Program-made: the position numbers and the translations under genes
NCBI GenBank assembly: GCA_964612975.1
Contig: CAZTGC010000001.1
Location: 124,001-188,000 of the forward strand
DNA length: 64,000 bases
Reading direction: 5' to 3'
Source: NZ13-RE01 sp964612975
Lineage (GTDB): Bacteria; Dictyoglomota; Dictyoglomia; Dictyoglomales; Dictyoglomaceae
Notes under the pieces: generated by a model
Told to the model about the DNA's origin: nothing
The model's input: only the letters and a program-made list of their open reading frames with translations
Databases searched by the model: none
Shown here: in pieces, positions 52,442-60,797 of the stretch
How the letters are laid out: the number at the start of each line of letters is the position of its first letter
Position numbering within the stretch: position 1 is the stretch's first letter

Positions 52442-53011
52442 ATGAAATTTGTTAAGAAATTTGTGATTTTAATATTAGTAATATCATTCTCTATAAATTT
52501 TGCTCAACAACAAGCTCCAACTCAACAAAGAAGAGTTTCTATGTCAGAAGAAATTCAGTATCTTATAAGATTGTTGAGAGATATTTCTCAGCTTGATAAG
52601 GATAAAAAAACTGCCATAACAAAGGCACAAGCCCAAAAATTAATCCCAATACTTCAGGAATTGGGGAAGGTTAATCTTCTCCCTAAGAAGGATGCAGAAA
52701 AATTTATTCAAAGGATAGAGGGAGTTTTAACTAATGACCAGATTACCTTTCTTGATAAGTTGGAAATAGAGAGACAAAAGAGACTGCAGGAGATGAGAGA
52801 GAGAAGTCAAAGAACCCAACAGGCACAACAACCTCTACAACAACCCCAATGGAGGAGACAGCAGGACCCAAATATTTCTGAAAAAGAAAGGGAACAGTTT
52901 CAAAAATTTATGGAGGCATGGAGTAAAGGTCAGCCCTTAAATCCCTTTTATCATTTGGATATGCATAAAAGAATGCTAAATGATCTTATTACCTCCCTTA
53001 AGAAGAAGTAA
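52442..53011 (+). CDS. Secreted helical protein with an LTxxQ motif, end of the efflux operon
   Basis: 189 residues with a signal peptide (FVKKFVILILVISFSINFAQ). The mature part is helical and polar with one LTNDQ at 96-100, the Spy/CpxP signature, and a Gln/Arg/Pro-rich linker (QQAQQPLQQPQWRRQQ, about 127-142). It shows no transmembrane or enzyme motif. Being last in a MacAB-TolC operon suggests a periplasmic chaperone or sensor for the pump, which is inference. Confidence 0.7.
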   Translation: MKFVKKFVILILVISFSINFAQQQAPTQQRRVSMSEEIQYLIRLLRDISQLDKDKKTAITKAQAQKLIPILQELGKVNLLPKKDAEKFIQRIEGVLTNDQITFLDKLEIERQKRLQEMRERSQRTQQAQQPLQQPQWRRQQDPNISEKEREQFQKFMEAWSKGQPLNPFYHLDMHKRMLNDLITSLKKK

Positions 53012-53050
53012 AAATGATAAAATAAAGAAAAATTTTAAGGGAGGTATTGC

Positions 53051-54532
53051 ATGTATATTTTGGCGTTAGATCAGGGAACTACAAGCTCTCGTGCTATTAT
53101 ATTTGGTCATGATGGAAATATTATTAGTATCTCCCAGAAGGAATTTCCACAAATTTTCCCAAAACCAGGCTGGGTGGAGCATGACCCTTGGAATATATGG
53201 AATTCTCAAAAGGAAGTAATGGAAGAAGCAATTTTAAAAGCAAATATAAATCCTAAAAATATTGTTGCGATTGGAATTACAAATCAAAGGGAAACTACAA
53301 TAGTCTGGGATAAGGAATCAGGGGAACCAATTTATAATGCTATCGTTTGGCAGTGTAGAAGAACAGCAGAATACTGCGAAAGATTGAAAAGAGAGGGATT
53401 AGACAAACTGATAAAGGAGAAGACAGGGCTTGTTATAGACGCATATTTTTCTGGGCCTAAGATTGCATGGATTCTCGAAAATGTCAAAGGAGCACGGAAG
53501 AAAGCAGAGGAAGGGAAACTTCTTTTTGGGAATGTAGATTCTTGGCTTATTTGGAATCTTACCAATGGAAAGATTCATGTAACTGATTATTCCAATGCTT
53601 CAAGAACTATGCTTTTTAATTTGAAAACCTTAGATTGGGATGACGAACTTCTTGAAATAATGAAAATTCCAAGAATTATGATGCCAAAACCTCTCCCTTC
53701 AAGTTATATTTATGGAACTACAAAAATTTTTAATCAAGAAATACCAATTTCAGGAGATGCGGGAGATCAACAGTCTGCCTTATTTGGTCAATGTTGTTTT
53801 GAAGAAGGCATGGTAAAAAATACTTATGGAACTGGATGCTTTATTTTAATGAATACTGGAGAAAAAATGCATTATTCACCTCATGGACTCCTTACTACCA
53901 TTGCTTATGGATTGAATAATAAAGTTTTTTACGCCTTAGAAGGAAGTGTTTTTATTGCTGGAGCAGTAATTCAATGGTTAAGAGATGATTTAAAATTAAT
54001 TGATAGTTCCTCAGAAAGTGAAGAGTTGGCATTAAAAGTAGAGGATAATGGAGGAATATATTTTGTTCCAGCCTTTGTGGGAATGGGAGCTCCCTATTGG
54101 GATATGTTTGCAAGGGGTCTGATTATAGGAATAACTCGGGGAACAAAAAGGGAACATATAGTAAGATCTGCATTGGAGTCTATAGCTTATCAAACTCAAG
54201 AAGTTTTAGAACTTATGGAAAGGGAAACAGGAATTCCTATGAAGGAATTAAGAGTTGATGGAGGGGCATCTAAGAATAACTTTCTTCTTCAATTCCAATC
54301 AGATATTAGCAATGTTAAAGTGGAAAGACCTAAAATTGTAGAAACTACTGCCCTTGGGACTGCCTTTTTAGCAGGTCTTGGGGTAGGTTTCTGGAAAAAT
54401 CAAGGGGAATTAAAAAATATTTGGAAGAGTGAAAAAATCTTTCTTCCCAATATGGATGAGGAAAAAAGAAAAGAATTTCTTTTAAAATGGAGATCTGCCG
54501 TAGAAAGATCAAGAAGATGGTCAGAAATTTAA
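53051..54532 (+). CDS. glpK: Glycerol kinase
   Basis: Phosphorylates glycerol to glycerol-3-phosphate, 493 residues. FGGY-family features: LALDQGTTSSRAIIF, PKPGWVEHDPWNIW, GITNQRETTIVWDK, and the ATP-binding GDAGDQQSALFGQCCF and TYGTGCFILMNTG. Catalytic aspartate in NATVTDYSNASRTM-like HVTDYSNASRTML. AAGGGAGGT before ATG. It stands alone, with no glpF, glpD or regulator beside it, between two genes for LTxxQ proteins. Confidence 0.97.
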   Translation: MYILALDQGTTSSRAIIFGHDGNIISISQKEFPQIFPKPGWVEHDPWNIWNSQKEVMEEAILKANINPKNIVAIGITNQRETTIVWDKESGEPIYNAIVWQCRRTAEYCERLKREGLDKLIKEKTGLVIDAYFSGPKIAWILENVKGARKKAEEGKLLFGNVDSWLIWNLTNGKIHVTDYSNASRTMLFNLKTLDWDDELLEIMKIPRIMMPKPLPSSYIYGTTKIFNQEIPISGDAGDQQSALFGQCCFEEGMVKNTYGTGCFILMNTGEKMHYSPHGLLTTIAYGLNNKVFYALEGSVFIAGAVIQWLRDDLKLIDSSSESEELALKVEDNGGIYFVPAFVGMGAPYWDMFARGLIIGITRGTKREHIVRSALESIAYQTQEVLELMERETGIPMKELRVDGGASKNNFLLQFQSDISNVKVERPKIVETTALGTAFLAGLGVGFWKNQGELKNIWKSEKIFLPNMDEEKRKEFLLKWRSAVERSRRWSEI

Positions 54533-54601
54533 TATTTATGGAATAAATTTAAAGATCAATAGTCTATTAATAGAGAACACTTGATAAAGGAGGAGATAGA
54601 A

Positions 54602-55198
54602 ATGGGCAGAATAAAAGTTTTAACTATATTTATATTAATATCTCTATCACTTCTCTCCTTTACCTATGCCTTTCCTCGGGACAGGTTTAGGGATAGATTT
54701 AGAGTACAGGTATCAGTACCAAGAATCACTGTGAAACCCATTCAAATTTCTCAGGATCTTAGAAAATTGATTATGGAGAGGAATAAAGTATGGTTTGAAA
54801 TAAGGGAACTTCTAAGGGACAAACAATTAAACTTAAGTAAAATAGAAGAAAAGGCAAAGAAACTTCAAAAATTAGAGGAGGAAATTTCCAATAAAATTCA
54901 AGAAAATATCTTGGAAAGATTGTCAAAGGATCTCAATTTAACTAAAGATCAAGAAAGTAGTATTAAAAATATTTTTGAAAGGTATAGAGAAAAATTAGAA
55001 GCTTTAAGAAGAGACTTGAGGGAGAAAAATGAGGAGATAAGAAAGAAATTGAGTGATACAAAAAAACAATTAATTGAAGAAATAAAAAAGATTTTAACTG
55101 AGGAACAGAAGAAAAAATTTGATAAGCATTTAAAATCGGTTTATCCTTATAAAGGTAGATTATTTATTCCATGGGGTAGATTATGGATAGGGAAATAG
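54602..55198 (+). CDS. Spy/CpxP-like periplasmic protein with two LTxxQ motifs
   Basis: 198 residues from ATG 54602; AAAGGAGGAGAT lies just upstream, so the in-frame TTG at 54581 is unlikely. Signal peptide (LTIFILISLSLLSFTYA), then a basic linker, and helices with LTKDQ (113-117) and LTEEQ (165-169), the paired motifs of Spy/CpxP. Spy-type proteins are periplasmic chaperones induced by envelope stress. It heads a four-gene operon with an ECF sigma factor, and its end overlaps that gene by 16 bases. Confidence 0.75.
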   Translation: MGRIKVLTIFILISLSLLSFTYAFPRDRFRDRFRVQVSVPRITVKPIQISQDLRKLIMERNKVWFEIRELLRDKQLNLSKIEEKAKKLQKLEEEISNKIQENILERLSKDLNLTKDQESSIKNIFERYREKLEALRRDLREKNEEIRKKLSDTKKQLIEEIKKILTEEQKKKFDKHLKSVYPYKGRLFIPWGRLWIGK

Positions 55199-55842
55199 AA
55201 AAAAATTGGGAATTTGATAATATCTCCTCCCAGCTTAATTCTCCTTTAGGCTGGGAGGAGAAAAATAATTTATCCGATAAAGCATTAATATCATTGATTA
55301 AATTAGGAGATAGAGAAGCCTTTAATATCTTAGTTAAAAGATATGAAAAAAAGGTTTTTAATATTCTATATCTCCAATTGGGCCCCATAAATGATTTAGA
55401 GGATTTAGCACAGGAAGTATTTTTAAGAATATTTAAGAACATAAATAAATTTAGAGGAGAGGCTCAGTTTTCCACATGGATTTATAGGATTGTTTTAAAC
55501 CTCAGTTATGATTATAAAAGAAAAAAGAAAAACATCTTCTCCTTAGATGAAAATATTGATGAGGAAAGCGAAGAAGTTTTTGAAAACATTATTCCCACTA
55601 CTGAGGATGATCCAGAGAAAATCTTGGAAAGGATGGAATTGAGGGTGAAAATAAGAAAAGCTATAAAGAGCTTATCAAAGGAATATCAAGAAGTTTTAAT
55701 ACTAAGAGAATTTGAAGGATTATCCTATGAAGAGATAGCAAAAATTTTGAATTGTCCCATGGGAACAGTGGAATCAAGATTATTTAGAGCAAGAGATGAA
55801 CTAAGAAAGAAATTAGTAGGGGAGTTGAAGGAAGAACTATGA
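55183..55842 (+). CDS. ECF-type RNA polymerase sigma factor (RpoE/SigW-like)
   Basis: 219 residues. Region 2 is complete (LGDREAFNILVKRYEKKVFN, LGPINDLEDLAQEVFLRIFK, FSTWIYRIVLNLSYDYKRK), region 3 is absent, and region 4 ends with SLSKEYQEVLILREFEGLSY, EEIAKILNCPMGTVESRLFR. That layout defines the extracytoplasmic function group. It is followed at a four-base overlap by a zinc anti-sigma gene, so it is presumably held inactive until envelope stress. An unusual acidic stretch (NIDEESEEVFENI) lies in the linker. Confidence 0.93.
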   Translation: MDREIEKNWEFDNISSQLNSPLGWEEKNNLSDKALISLIKLGDREAFNILVKRYEKKVFNILYLQLGPINDLEDLAQEVFLRIFKNINKFRGEAQFSTWIYRIVLNLSYDYKRKKKNIFSLDENIDEESEEVFENIIPTTEDDPEKILERMELRVKIRKAIKSLSKEYQEVLILREFEGLSYEEIAKILNCPMGTVESRLFRARDELRKKLVGELKEEL

Positions 55843-56267
55843 GATGTAAGGATGCAAAAAGATTAATCTCCTTATATATTGATGGAGAATTATCCTTTGG
55901 AAAAAGGATAAAATTAGAAAGGCACATAAATAGCTGTTCTTCTTGTAGAAGAGAATTGGAAGATTTGAAAATTATAATTAAAGAGATTCATGATCTTCCA
56001 AGGATTGAGTCTTCTATTAACTTTTCTGATGATCTTTGGTATAGATATCAAGAAGAAAGAACAGAACAAAGAAATTATAAAAGAATATTTTTTGTTTTAG
56101 GATTAACCTTTACTTTAATTTTTATTTTTATCTTGTCTCAGAAAATTTGGATTCAGAAATCAAAGCCTCAAGAATTACAAACATTTTATGAGATTCATAG
56201 TAAATGGAAAAAATCTTTTATATTCGAAGAGCCTTTTGTAGATTTTGTGTTATATCAGAATAGATAG
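55839..56267 (+). CDS. Zinc-binding membrane anti-sigma factor (ZAS/zf-HC2)
   Basis: 142 residues. The N-terminal ZAS domain (H29, C33, C36 in the motif RHINSCSSC, with C3 upstream) binds zinc and the sigma factor. A membrane helix (about 82-103, IFFVLGLTFTLIFIFI) follows, with a short periplasmic tail. The operon order sigma, anti-sigma, RseB-like is typical. Release of the sigma probably needs proteolysis of this protein; no protease is encoded here. Confidence 0.88.
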   Translation: MRCKDAKRLISLYIDGELSFGKRIKLERHINSCSSCRRELEDLKIIIKEIHDLPRIESSINFSDDLWYRYQEERTEQRNYKRIFFVLGLTFTLIFIFILSQKIWIQKSKPQELQTFYEIHSKWKKSFIFEEPFVDFVLYQNR

Positions 56268-57244
56268 TGAAGATGAAAAAAATAATCTTTCTTCTTTTAA
56301 TCCTTTCCATCTCCATCTCTCTTTCTGCCCATGATATTCTTCAGGAAGTCTTAGAAAAAGATGGAAAGATTTCTCTTCGAGGAACAGAAGTGAGTATTTT
56401 TTATGATGAAAGTGGAATTCCCCAAATCTCAATTACAAAGGTAATATATGGGGGAAATTATAAATTAAGAAAAGAATATTTAGCCCCTCCTTCCCTCTTA
56501 GGAAGGGTAATTATCGATGATGGAATAAGGAGAATTGAGTATATTCCTCATTTAGGAAGATTGACAATCTCTTCTACAGGTTTTATAAATAATCCTTTTG
56601 AAGTAAAAAAAAGAATAGAGCTCATTAGAAAAAATTATAAAATTATAAATATAGGATCAGAAACTATAGCAGATAGAAAGGCAATAGCTATTCTTTTAGT
56701 TTCAAAATATACCAACTTGCCTGCTCTTAAGTTGTGGATTGATGTTGAAACTTATTTTCCTTTAAGAAAGGATAAATATAATAGTGAGGGAAGATTAATT
56801 TCAAGAAGCTTCTTTAGTGAAATTAAATATAAAGAATATTATTATCCTGATAATCTTTTTAAACCAGATCCCCTATGGAAATTTAAATATATTATTAATG
56901 AACCAGTCTTTAAAGAAATTGATATTAAAAATTTAAAAGATATATCTTTAGATCTTCCTTTTGGATATATTTTAGAAAAAATTTTCCTCATTCCTCAAAG
57001 GGAAGATATAGTTTTTTATTACTATAGGTATACTGATGGTATAAATACTCTATCTTTATTTAAGTCCAATATTCCCATGAAAGAATTTGGAAGGTTAAAA
57101 ACTATAGGTGGTTTTAGGGGAGTTTTAGAGGAATCACCTTTGTGGAAGTCCTTTATGTGGCAAGATAATAATTGGACTTATTTTCTAATAGGGGACATCC
57201 CTTATGACAAAATTGAGCTTTTTCTGAGAAAAATCTTTCCTTAA
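56267..57244 (+). CDS. RseB/MucB-like periplasmic regulator
   Basis: 325 residues. Signal peptide (IIFLLLILSISISLSAHD). The N-terminal domain has the LolA/RseB-type beta arrangement (SIFYDESGIPQISITKVIYG, LGRVIIDDGIRRIEYIPHLG), and a smaller C-terminal domain ends FLIGDIPYDKIELFLRKI. In known systems RseB binds the anti-sigma and detects misfolded porins or LPS. GTG or ATG (56273) start. Its last 92 bases overlap the convergent DNA glycosylase gene. Confidence 0.75.
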   Translation: MKMKKIIFLLLILSISISLSAHDILQEVLEKDGKISLRGTEVSIFYDESGIPQISITKVIYGGNYKLRKEYLAPPSLLGRVIIDDGIRRIEYIPHLGRLTISSTGFINNPFEVKKRIELIRKNYKIINIGSETIADRKAIAILLVSKYTNLPALKLWIDVETYFPLRKDKYNSEGRLISRSFFSEIKYKEYYYPDNLFKPDPLWKFKYIINEPVFKEIDIKNLKDISLDLPFGYILEKIFLIPQREDIVFYYYRYTDGINTLSLFKSNIPMKEFGRLKTIGGFRGVLEESPLWKSFMWQDNNWTYFLIGDIPYDKIELFLRKIFP

Positions 57245-57860
57245 TGAAACAAGTCCCTTTACAGAATCTACATCTATTTTTTCCATGTACCACTAAGAGC
57301 GCATGATATTCATTAAAGAGTTGATATATGGGAAAAAGAAGATTTTGAAATAAATTTTGCCATTCATCATAGGATAGGGAAAAATCTGCAACTCTGAGAC
57401 ATGAAAAAATTTTTCTTGTATACTTATCAATGACAAAAACAGGCCTGTTGAAGGTGTAAAGTAGAATTGAATCTACAGTCTCCTTTCCTAATCCAGATAT
57501 CGATAGAAGTTTTTCTCTTAATAAGTAGGTAGGAGTCTTTGCCATTTTATTTATTTCACCATCAAAATTCTTAAAGAAAAAATTTAAAAAGTTTCTAATT
57601 CTCTTTGTCTTTATTTTATAGAATCCACAAGGTTTTATTAATTCTTCTAATTTCTCATCAGAGAGATAATATAATCTCTCAGGATTTAAAAGATCTATAT
57701 TATTTTTTAGATTATTTATAGCTTTTTCTACATTATTCCAATTAGTCCCTTGAGTTAAAATGGCACCTATAATTACCTCAAAGGGTGAATCTGCTGGCCA
57801 CCAATATTGGGGGCCATATTTTTCAAATAAAGCCTTGAAAATTTCTTCTATGATATTCAA
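57153..57860 (-). CDS. MagIII-like 3-methyladenine DNA glycosylase (endonuclease III superfamily)
   Basis: 235 residues, HhH-GPD fold. It carries WWPADSPFEVIIGAILTQGT, the HhH segment GLGKETVDSILL with glutamate (E127) where endonuclease III has its lyase lysine, and the aspartate in VFVIDKYTRK (D145). This pattern suggests a monofunctional glycosylase like Helicobacter MagIII, removing alkylated adenine. Unlike that protein it has a cysteine-rich end (C197, C200, C204, C218, C222 in CRFC, KGTC, FCHKGCPL), a possible Fe-S cluster. TTG start within the purH stop. Confidence 0.8.
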   Translation of the reverse strand: MNIIEEIFKALFEKYGPQYWWPADSPFEVIIGAILTQGTNWNNVEKAINNLKNNIDLLNPERLYYLSDEKLEELIKPCGFYKIKTKRIRNFLNFFFKNFDGEINKMAKTPTYLLREKLLSISGLGKETVDSILLYTFNRPVFVIDKYTRKIFSCLRVADFSLSYDEWQNLFQNLLFPIYQLFNEYHALLVVHGKNRCRFCKGTCFIKERFFSEKAQFCHKGCPLLENKSNYYLAT

Positions 57861-59356
57861 TGTCGAAAATGTCTCAAGGAAATCATTACTAAGGTAATTC
57901 CCAGTTCTTCTGCCTTTTCTATGACCTCTTGATCCCTTATGGATCCAGAGGGCTGAATAATAGCTCTTATTCCATATTTTCCTGCCAACTCTATGGAGTC
58001 AGGGAAAGGAAAGAAGGCATCTGAGGCAAGATAGGCATTTTTTGCATTTTCACCTGCTTTCTCTAAAGCAATCTTAACTGAATCAATCCGATTCATCTGT
58101 CCTGCCCCAATCCCAAGAGTTCTTTTGTCTTTACTTACCACAATGGCATTAGATTTTGTGTGCTTAACCACTTTTAATGCAAAAGTAAGCTCCTCTAAAT
58201 CTTTTTCTTCTAATTTTTTTGAGGTCTTAACTTCGTATCCGTTAATAAGAGAGTTATTAAATTCTTGAATTAAATATCCCATTCTAAGGGATCGTATTTC
58301 CCAAAGATTTTTATAATCTTTGTCCTCTCTATATATAAGAACCCTTAAGTTTTTTTTCCTTTCAAAAACTTTTTTTGCAGTTTCAGTAATATCTTTTGCA
58401 ACAATAACTTCAAAGAAATATTTACTCATTTCCTTTGCAAACTCTTCATCTATAGTAAAATTACAAGCAACAATACCACCATAGGCAGATATAGGATCTG
58501 ATTCGTAGGCCTTTATAAAGGCAGATATCGTAGAAGAAGATTCCGCAACTCCACAAGGATTATTATGTTTTATAATGGCAACAGCAGGCTCGGAGAACTC
58601 CATTATTAAATTCCATGCAGAATCCAAATCTAAAAGATTATTATATGAAAGTTCCTTTCCTTGTAATTTTTCCCAGGGTAGTTTTTGATGGGGAAGGATA
58701 TAAAAACTTGCTTTTTGATGAGGATTTTCTCCATATCTTAATTCTAATTCCTTTTTTAAATTAATGTTTAAAATTTCAGGAGTATTATTAGATAAAAAAT
58801 TAGCAATGATTTGATCATATTGACTTGTATAAGAAAAGGCTTTAATTGCCATTCTTTTTCTAAATTCTTCATCTACTTGATTAGTCTTTAATCTTTCAAT
58901 TACCTCTTGATAATCTTGGGGAGAAGAAATTACTAATACAAAGGGATAATTTTTAGCACTTGCCCTTAAAAGACTGACACCTCCAATATCTATATTTTCC
59001 AATGCTTCTTCTAAGGAGATATTTTCCTTTCTTATTATTTCAGAAAAAGGGTATAGATTACAAACCACAATATTAATTAAAGGAATATTGTTTCTCTCAA
59101 GCTCTTCTAAATCTTCTTTTTTGTCTCTTCTTGCTAAAATACCTGCAAAAATCTTTGGATGTAGTGTTTTTACCCTTCCTCCTATAAGTTCTGAGAAACC
59201 AGTAAATTCCGAAATTTCATGAATAGGAATATTTTCCTTCGCTATTTCCTTTGCTGTAGAAGAAGTTGCTATAATTTCATACCCTAAATTATTTAATTCC
59301 TTCGCAAAATATCTTATGCCTTCTTTATTATATACACTAATTAAAGCCCAACCCAT
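57857..59356 (-). CDS. purH: Bifunctional AICAR formyltransferase/IMP cyclohydrolase PurH
   Basis: Last two steps of purine synthesis. 499 residues. The N-terminal IMP cyclohydrolase domain (MGWALISVYNKEGIRYFAKE, GGRVKTLHPKIFAGILARR) precedes the AICAR transformylase domain with KHNNPCGVAESS, DPISAYGGIVACN and the final SIRDQEVIEKAEELG. Both activities look intact. Its stop overlaps the glycosylase start. The upstream gene stops 3 bases before its ATG. Confidence 0.97.
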   Translation of the reverse strand: MGWALISVYNKEGIRYFAKELNNLGYEIIATSSTAKEIAKENIPIHEISEFTGFSELIGGRVKTLHPKIFAGILARRDKKEDLEELERNNIPLINIVVCNLYPFSEIIRKENISLEEALENIDIGGVSLLRASAKNYPFVLVISSPQDYQEVIERLKTNQVDEEFRKRMAIKAFSYTSQYDQIIANFLSNNTPEILNINLKKELELRYGENPHQKASFYILPHQKLPWEKLQGKELSYNNLLDLDSAWNLIMEFSEPAVAIIKHNNPCGVAESSSTISAFIKAYESDPISAYGGIVACNFTIDEEFAKEMSKYFFEVIVAKDITETAKKVFERKKNLRVLIYREDKDYKNLWEIRSLRMGYLIQEFNNSLINGYEVKTSKKLEEKDLEELTFALKVVKHTKSNAIVVSKDKRTLGIGAGQMNRIDSVKIALEKAGENAKNAYLASDAFFPFPDSIELAGKYGIRAIIQPSGSIRDQEVIEKAEELGITLVMISLRHFRH

Positions 59357-59359
59357 TTT

Positions 59360-59833
59360 TTATTGTTTTTTAAATTCTTCAGGATTTATATCTTGTAGAT
59401 ATTTTTCCAATTCCTCATCAGAAGCGTACTCTTCTACAATACCTGCTTCATCAAAAACTTGAGATTCAACAAATATTGGAGATTGTGTTCTTAAAGCAAG
59501 AGCCATAGCATCACTGGGACGGGAATCAATTTCAATGACTCTATCTCCATCTTCTAAAAAGATTGTTGCGTAAAAGGTCCCTTCTTTTAAACTATGTATT
59601 AAGATCTTTTGGACTTTAATATTTAGATTTTCCAGGATATTTCTAATTAAGTCATGGGTTAAAGGACGAGGAGTAGCTATTTTTTCAAGGGCTATAGCAA
59701 TAGCATTAGCTTCAAAGGGTCCAATCCATATAGGAAGTAATTTTTTACCATCTTTTTTTTCCTTAAGTACTACCACAAATTGGTTTGTTTGAGGATCTAA
59801 ATTTAAACTTAATATAAAAGCTTCAAAGATCAT
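59360..59833 (-). CDS. Bifunctional nuclease-family protein (BFN, DUF151)
   Basis: 157 residues from ATG 59833 (AGAGGTGA upstream; a GTG at 59842 is inside that site). The DUF151 core is clear: LLPIWIGPFEANAIAIALE, RPLTHDLIRNILENLNIKVQ, and IDSRPSDAMALALRTQSPIF. Some homologues cleave DNA and RNA in vitro, but the cellular function is not settled. C-terminal acidic tail without motif. It is the first gene before purH. Confidence 0.88.
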   Translation of the reverse strand: MIFEAFILSLNLDPQTNQFVVVLKEKKDGKKLLPIWIGPFEANAIAIALEKIATPRPLTHDLIRNILENLNIKVQKILIHSLKEGTFYATIFLEDGDRVIEIDSRPSDAMALALRTQSPIFVESQVFDEAGIVEEYASDEELEKYLQDINPEEFKKQ

Positions 59834-59861
59834 AATTCTCACCTCTTTTCGCTTTTAGTTT

Positions 59862-59890
59862 ATCTTACCCTAAATTTTCTCTCTTGTAAA
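59862..59890 (-). promoter_or_regulatory. Promoter of the BFN-purH operon
   Basis: On the minus strand: TTTACA (59890-59885), a 17-base spacer, TAAGAT (59867-59862, four of six). It points left into the BFN gene and shares the 70-base gap with the promoter of the divergent permease gene. Confidence 0.55.
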
Positions 59891-59893
59891 TTA

Positions 59894-59902
59894 TGGTATA
59901 AT
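59894..59902 (+). promoter_or_regulatory. Extended -10 promoter of the DMT permease gene
   Basis: TG-G-TATAAT (TATAAT at 59897-59902), an extended -10 with no convincing -35. Expected transcription start near 59909, only about four bases before the ATG at 59913. No Shine-Dalgarno lies in that space. Confidence 0.55.
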
Positions 59903-59912
59903 TTTTTCTATT

Positions 59913-60797
59913 ATGGATAAGGAAAGGGAATTAAAGGGAATACTGATATTAACTTTGATAACTTTAATATGGGGAAGCACCTTCGCTATATCTAAAATTT
60001 CCCTCCAATATATATCTCCTCTAATTTTACTCTCTTTAAGATTCACCCTTGGAACTATTTCTCTCTTTTTTTATCTTTTATTTTCATGGAACAATATAAA
60101 AATATCTAAATCAGGAGTTATTTTAGGTATTATAAATTTTTTAGCCATAGCTTTTCAAACCTTTGGATTAAGATATACAACAGCAACAAAAACAGCTTTT
60201 ATTACGGGAATTTCTGTTATTTTTGTTCCCCTGGGAGAAAAAATTTTATTTAAAAATAAAATATCTAAAAAGGTATGGTTAACAATTTTTTTAGCTTTTT
60301 TAGGACTTTCTTTTTTGACTATTGATTTAAAGGAATTTTCAGGAATAAATATTGGGGATATATTGGTTTTTTTATGTGCTATTACTTATGCTTTACAGAT
60401 TCTTTTTATATCCTATATAGTTCATAGAGTAGATATATCTAATCTTGCCTTTGGAGAATTACTTATAACATCCCTTTTTTCATGGATTTTCTCTATACCT
60501 GAAATATCAAATTTATCATTAAAGAATCTATATCTTTCTTTACCCTTTATTTTATATTTAGGAATAGTTGCTACTGCTTTAACTTTAACATTACAACTTT
60601 TTGGACAGAAATATTTATCTCCTTCAAAATCTGCTATTATATATAATCTTGAACCTGTCTTTGCCTTTTTATTTGCAAGGTTTTTTTTAAATGAAAGATT
60701 AAGGGTAGGGCAGGGGATAGGAGCAATTTTAATAATTTTTTCTCTTTTTCTATCCCTGCCCAAGTTTTCTACTTCAAGTAAACATGAAAAGGAATAA
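59913..60797 (+). CDS. EamA/DMT-family transporter
   Basis: Ten-helix drug/metabolite transporter superfamily permease, 294 residues. Two EamA repeats: the first with ITLIWGSTFAISKISLQYIS, TAFITGISVIFVPLGEKILF; the second with ILVFLCAITYALQILFISYI, SAIIYNLEPVFAFLFARFFL. Substrate unknown (amino acids, nucleotide precursors or drugs are usual). Its stop lies 29 bases inside the convergent ribU frame. The mRNA appears almost leaderless. Confidence 0.92.
   Translation: MDKERELKGILILTLITLIWGSTFAISKISLQYISPLILLSLRFTLGTISLFFYLLFSWNNIKISKSGVILGIINFLAIAFQTFGLRYTTATKTAFITGISVIFVPLGEKILFKNKISKKVWLTIFLAFLGLSFLTIDLKEFSGINIGDILVFLCAITYALQILFISYIVHRVDISNLAFGELLITSLFSWIFSIPEISNLSLKNLYLSLPFILYLGIVATALTLTLQLFGQKYLSPSKSAIIYNLEPVFAFLFARFFLNERLRVGQGIGAILIIFSLFLSLPKFSTSSKHEKE

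Noticed and set aside
54540..54568. GGAATAA and TCTATTA about 15 bases apart before the sigma operon, like a sigma-E promoter (GGAACTT-N16-TCTGA).
   Set aside because: Matches are partial and the ECF sigma of this lineage has unknown specificity; AT-rich sequence gives such matches by chance.
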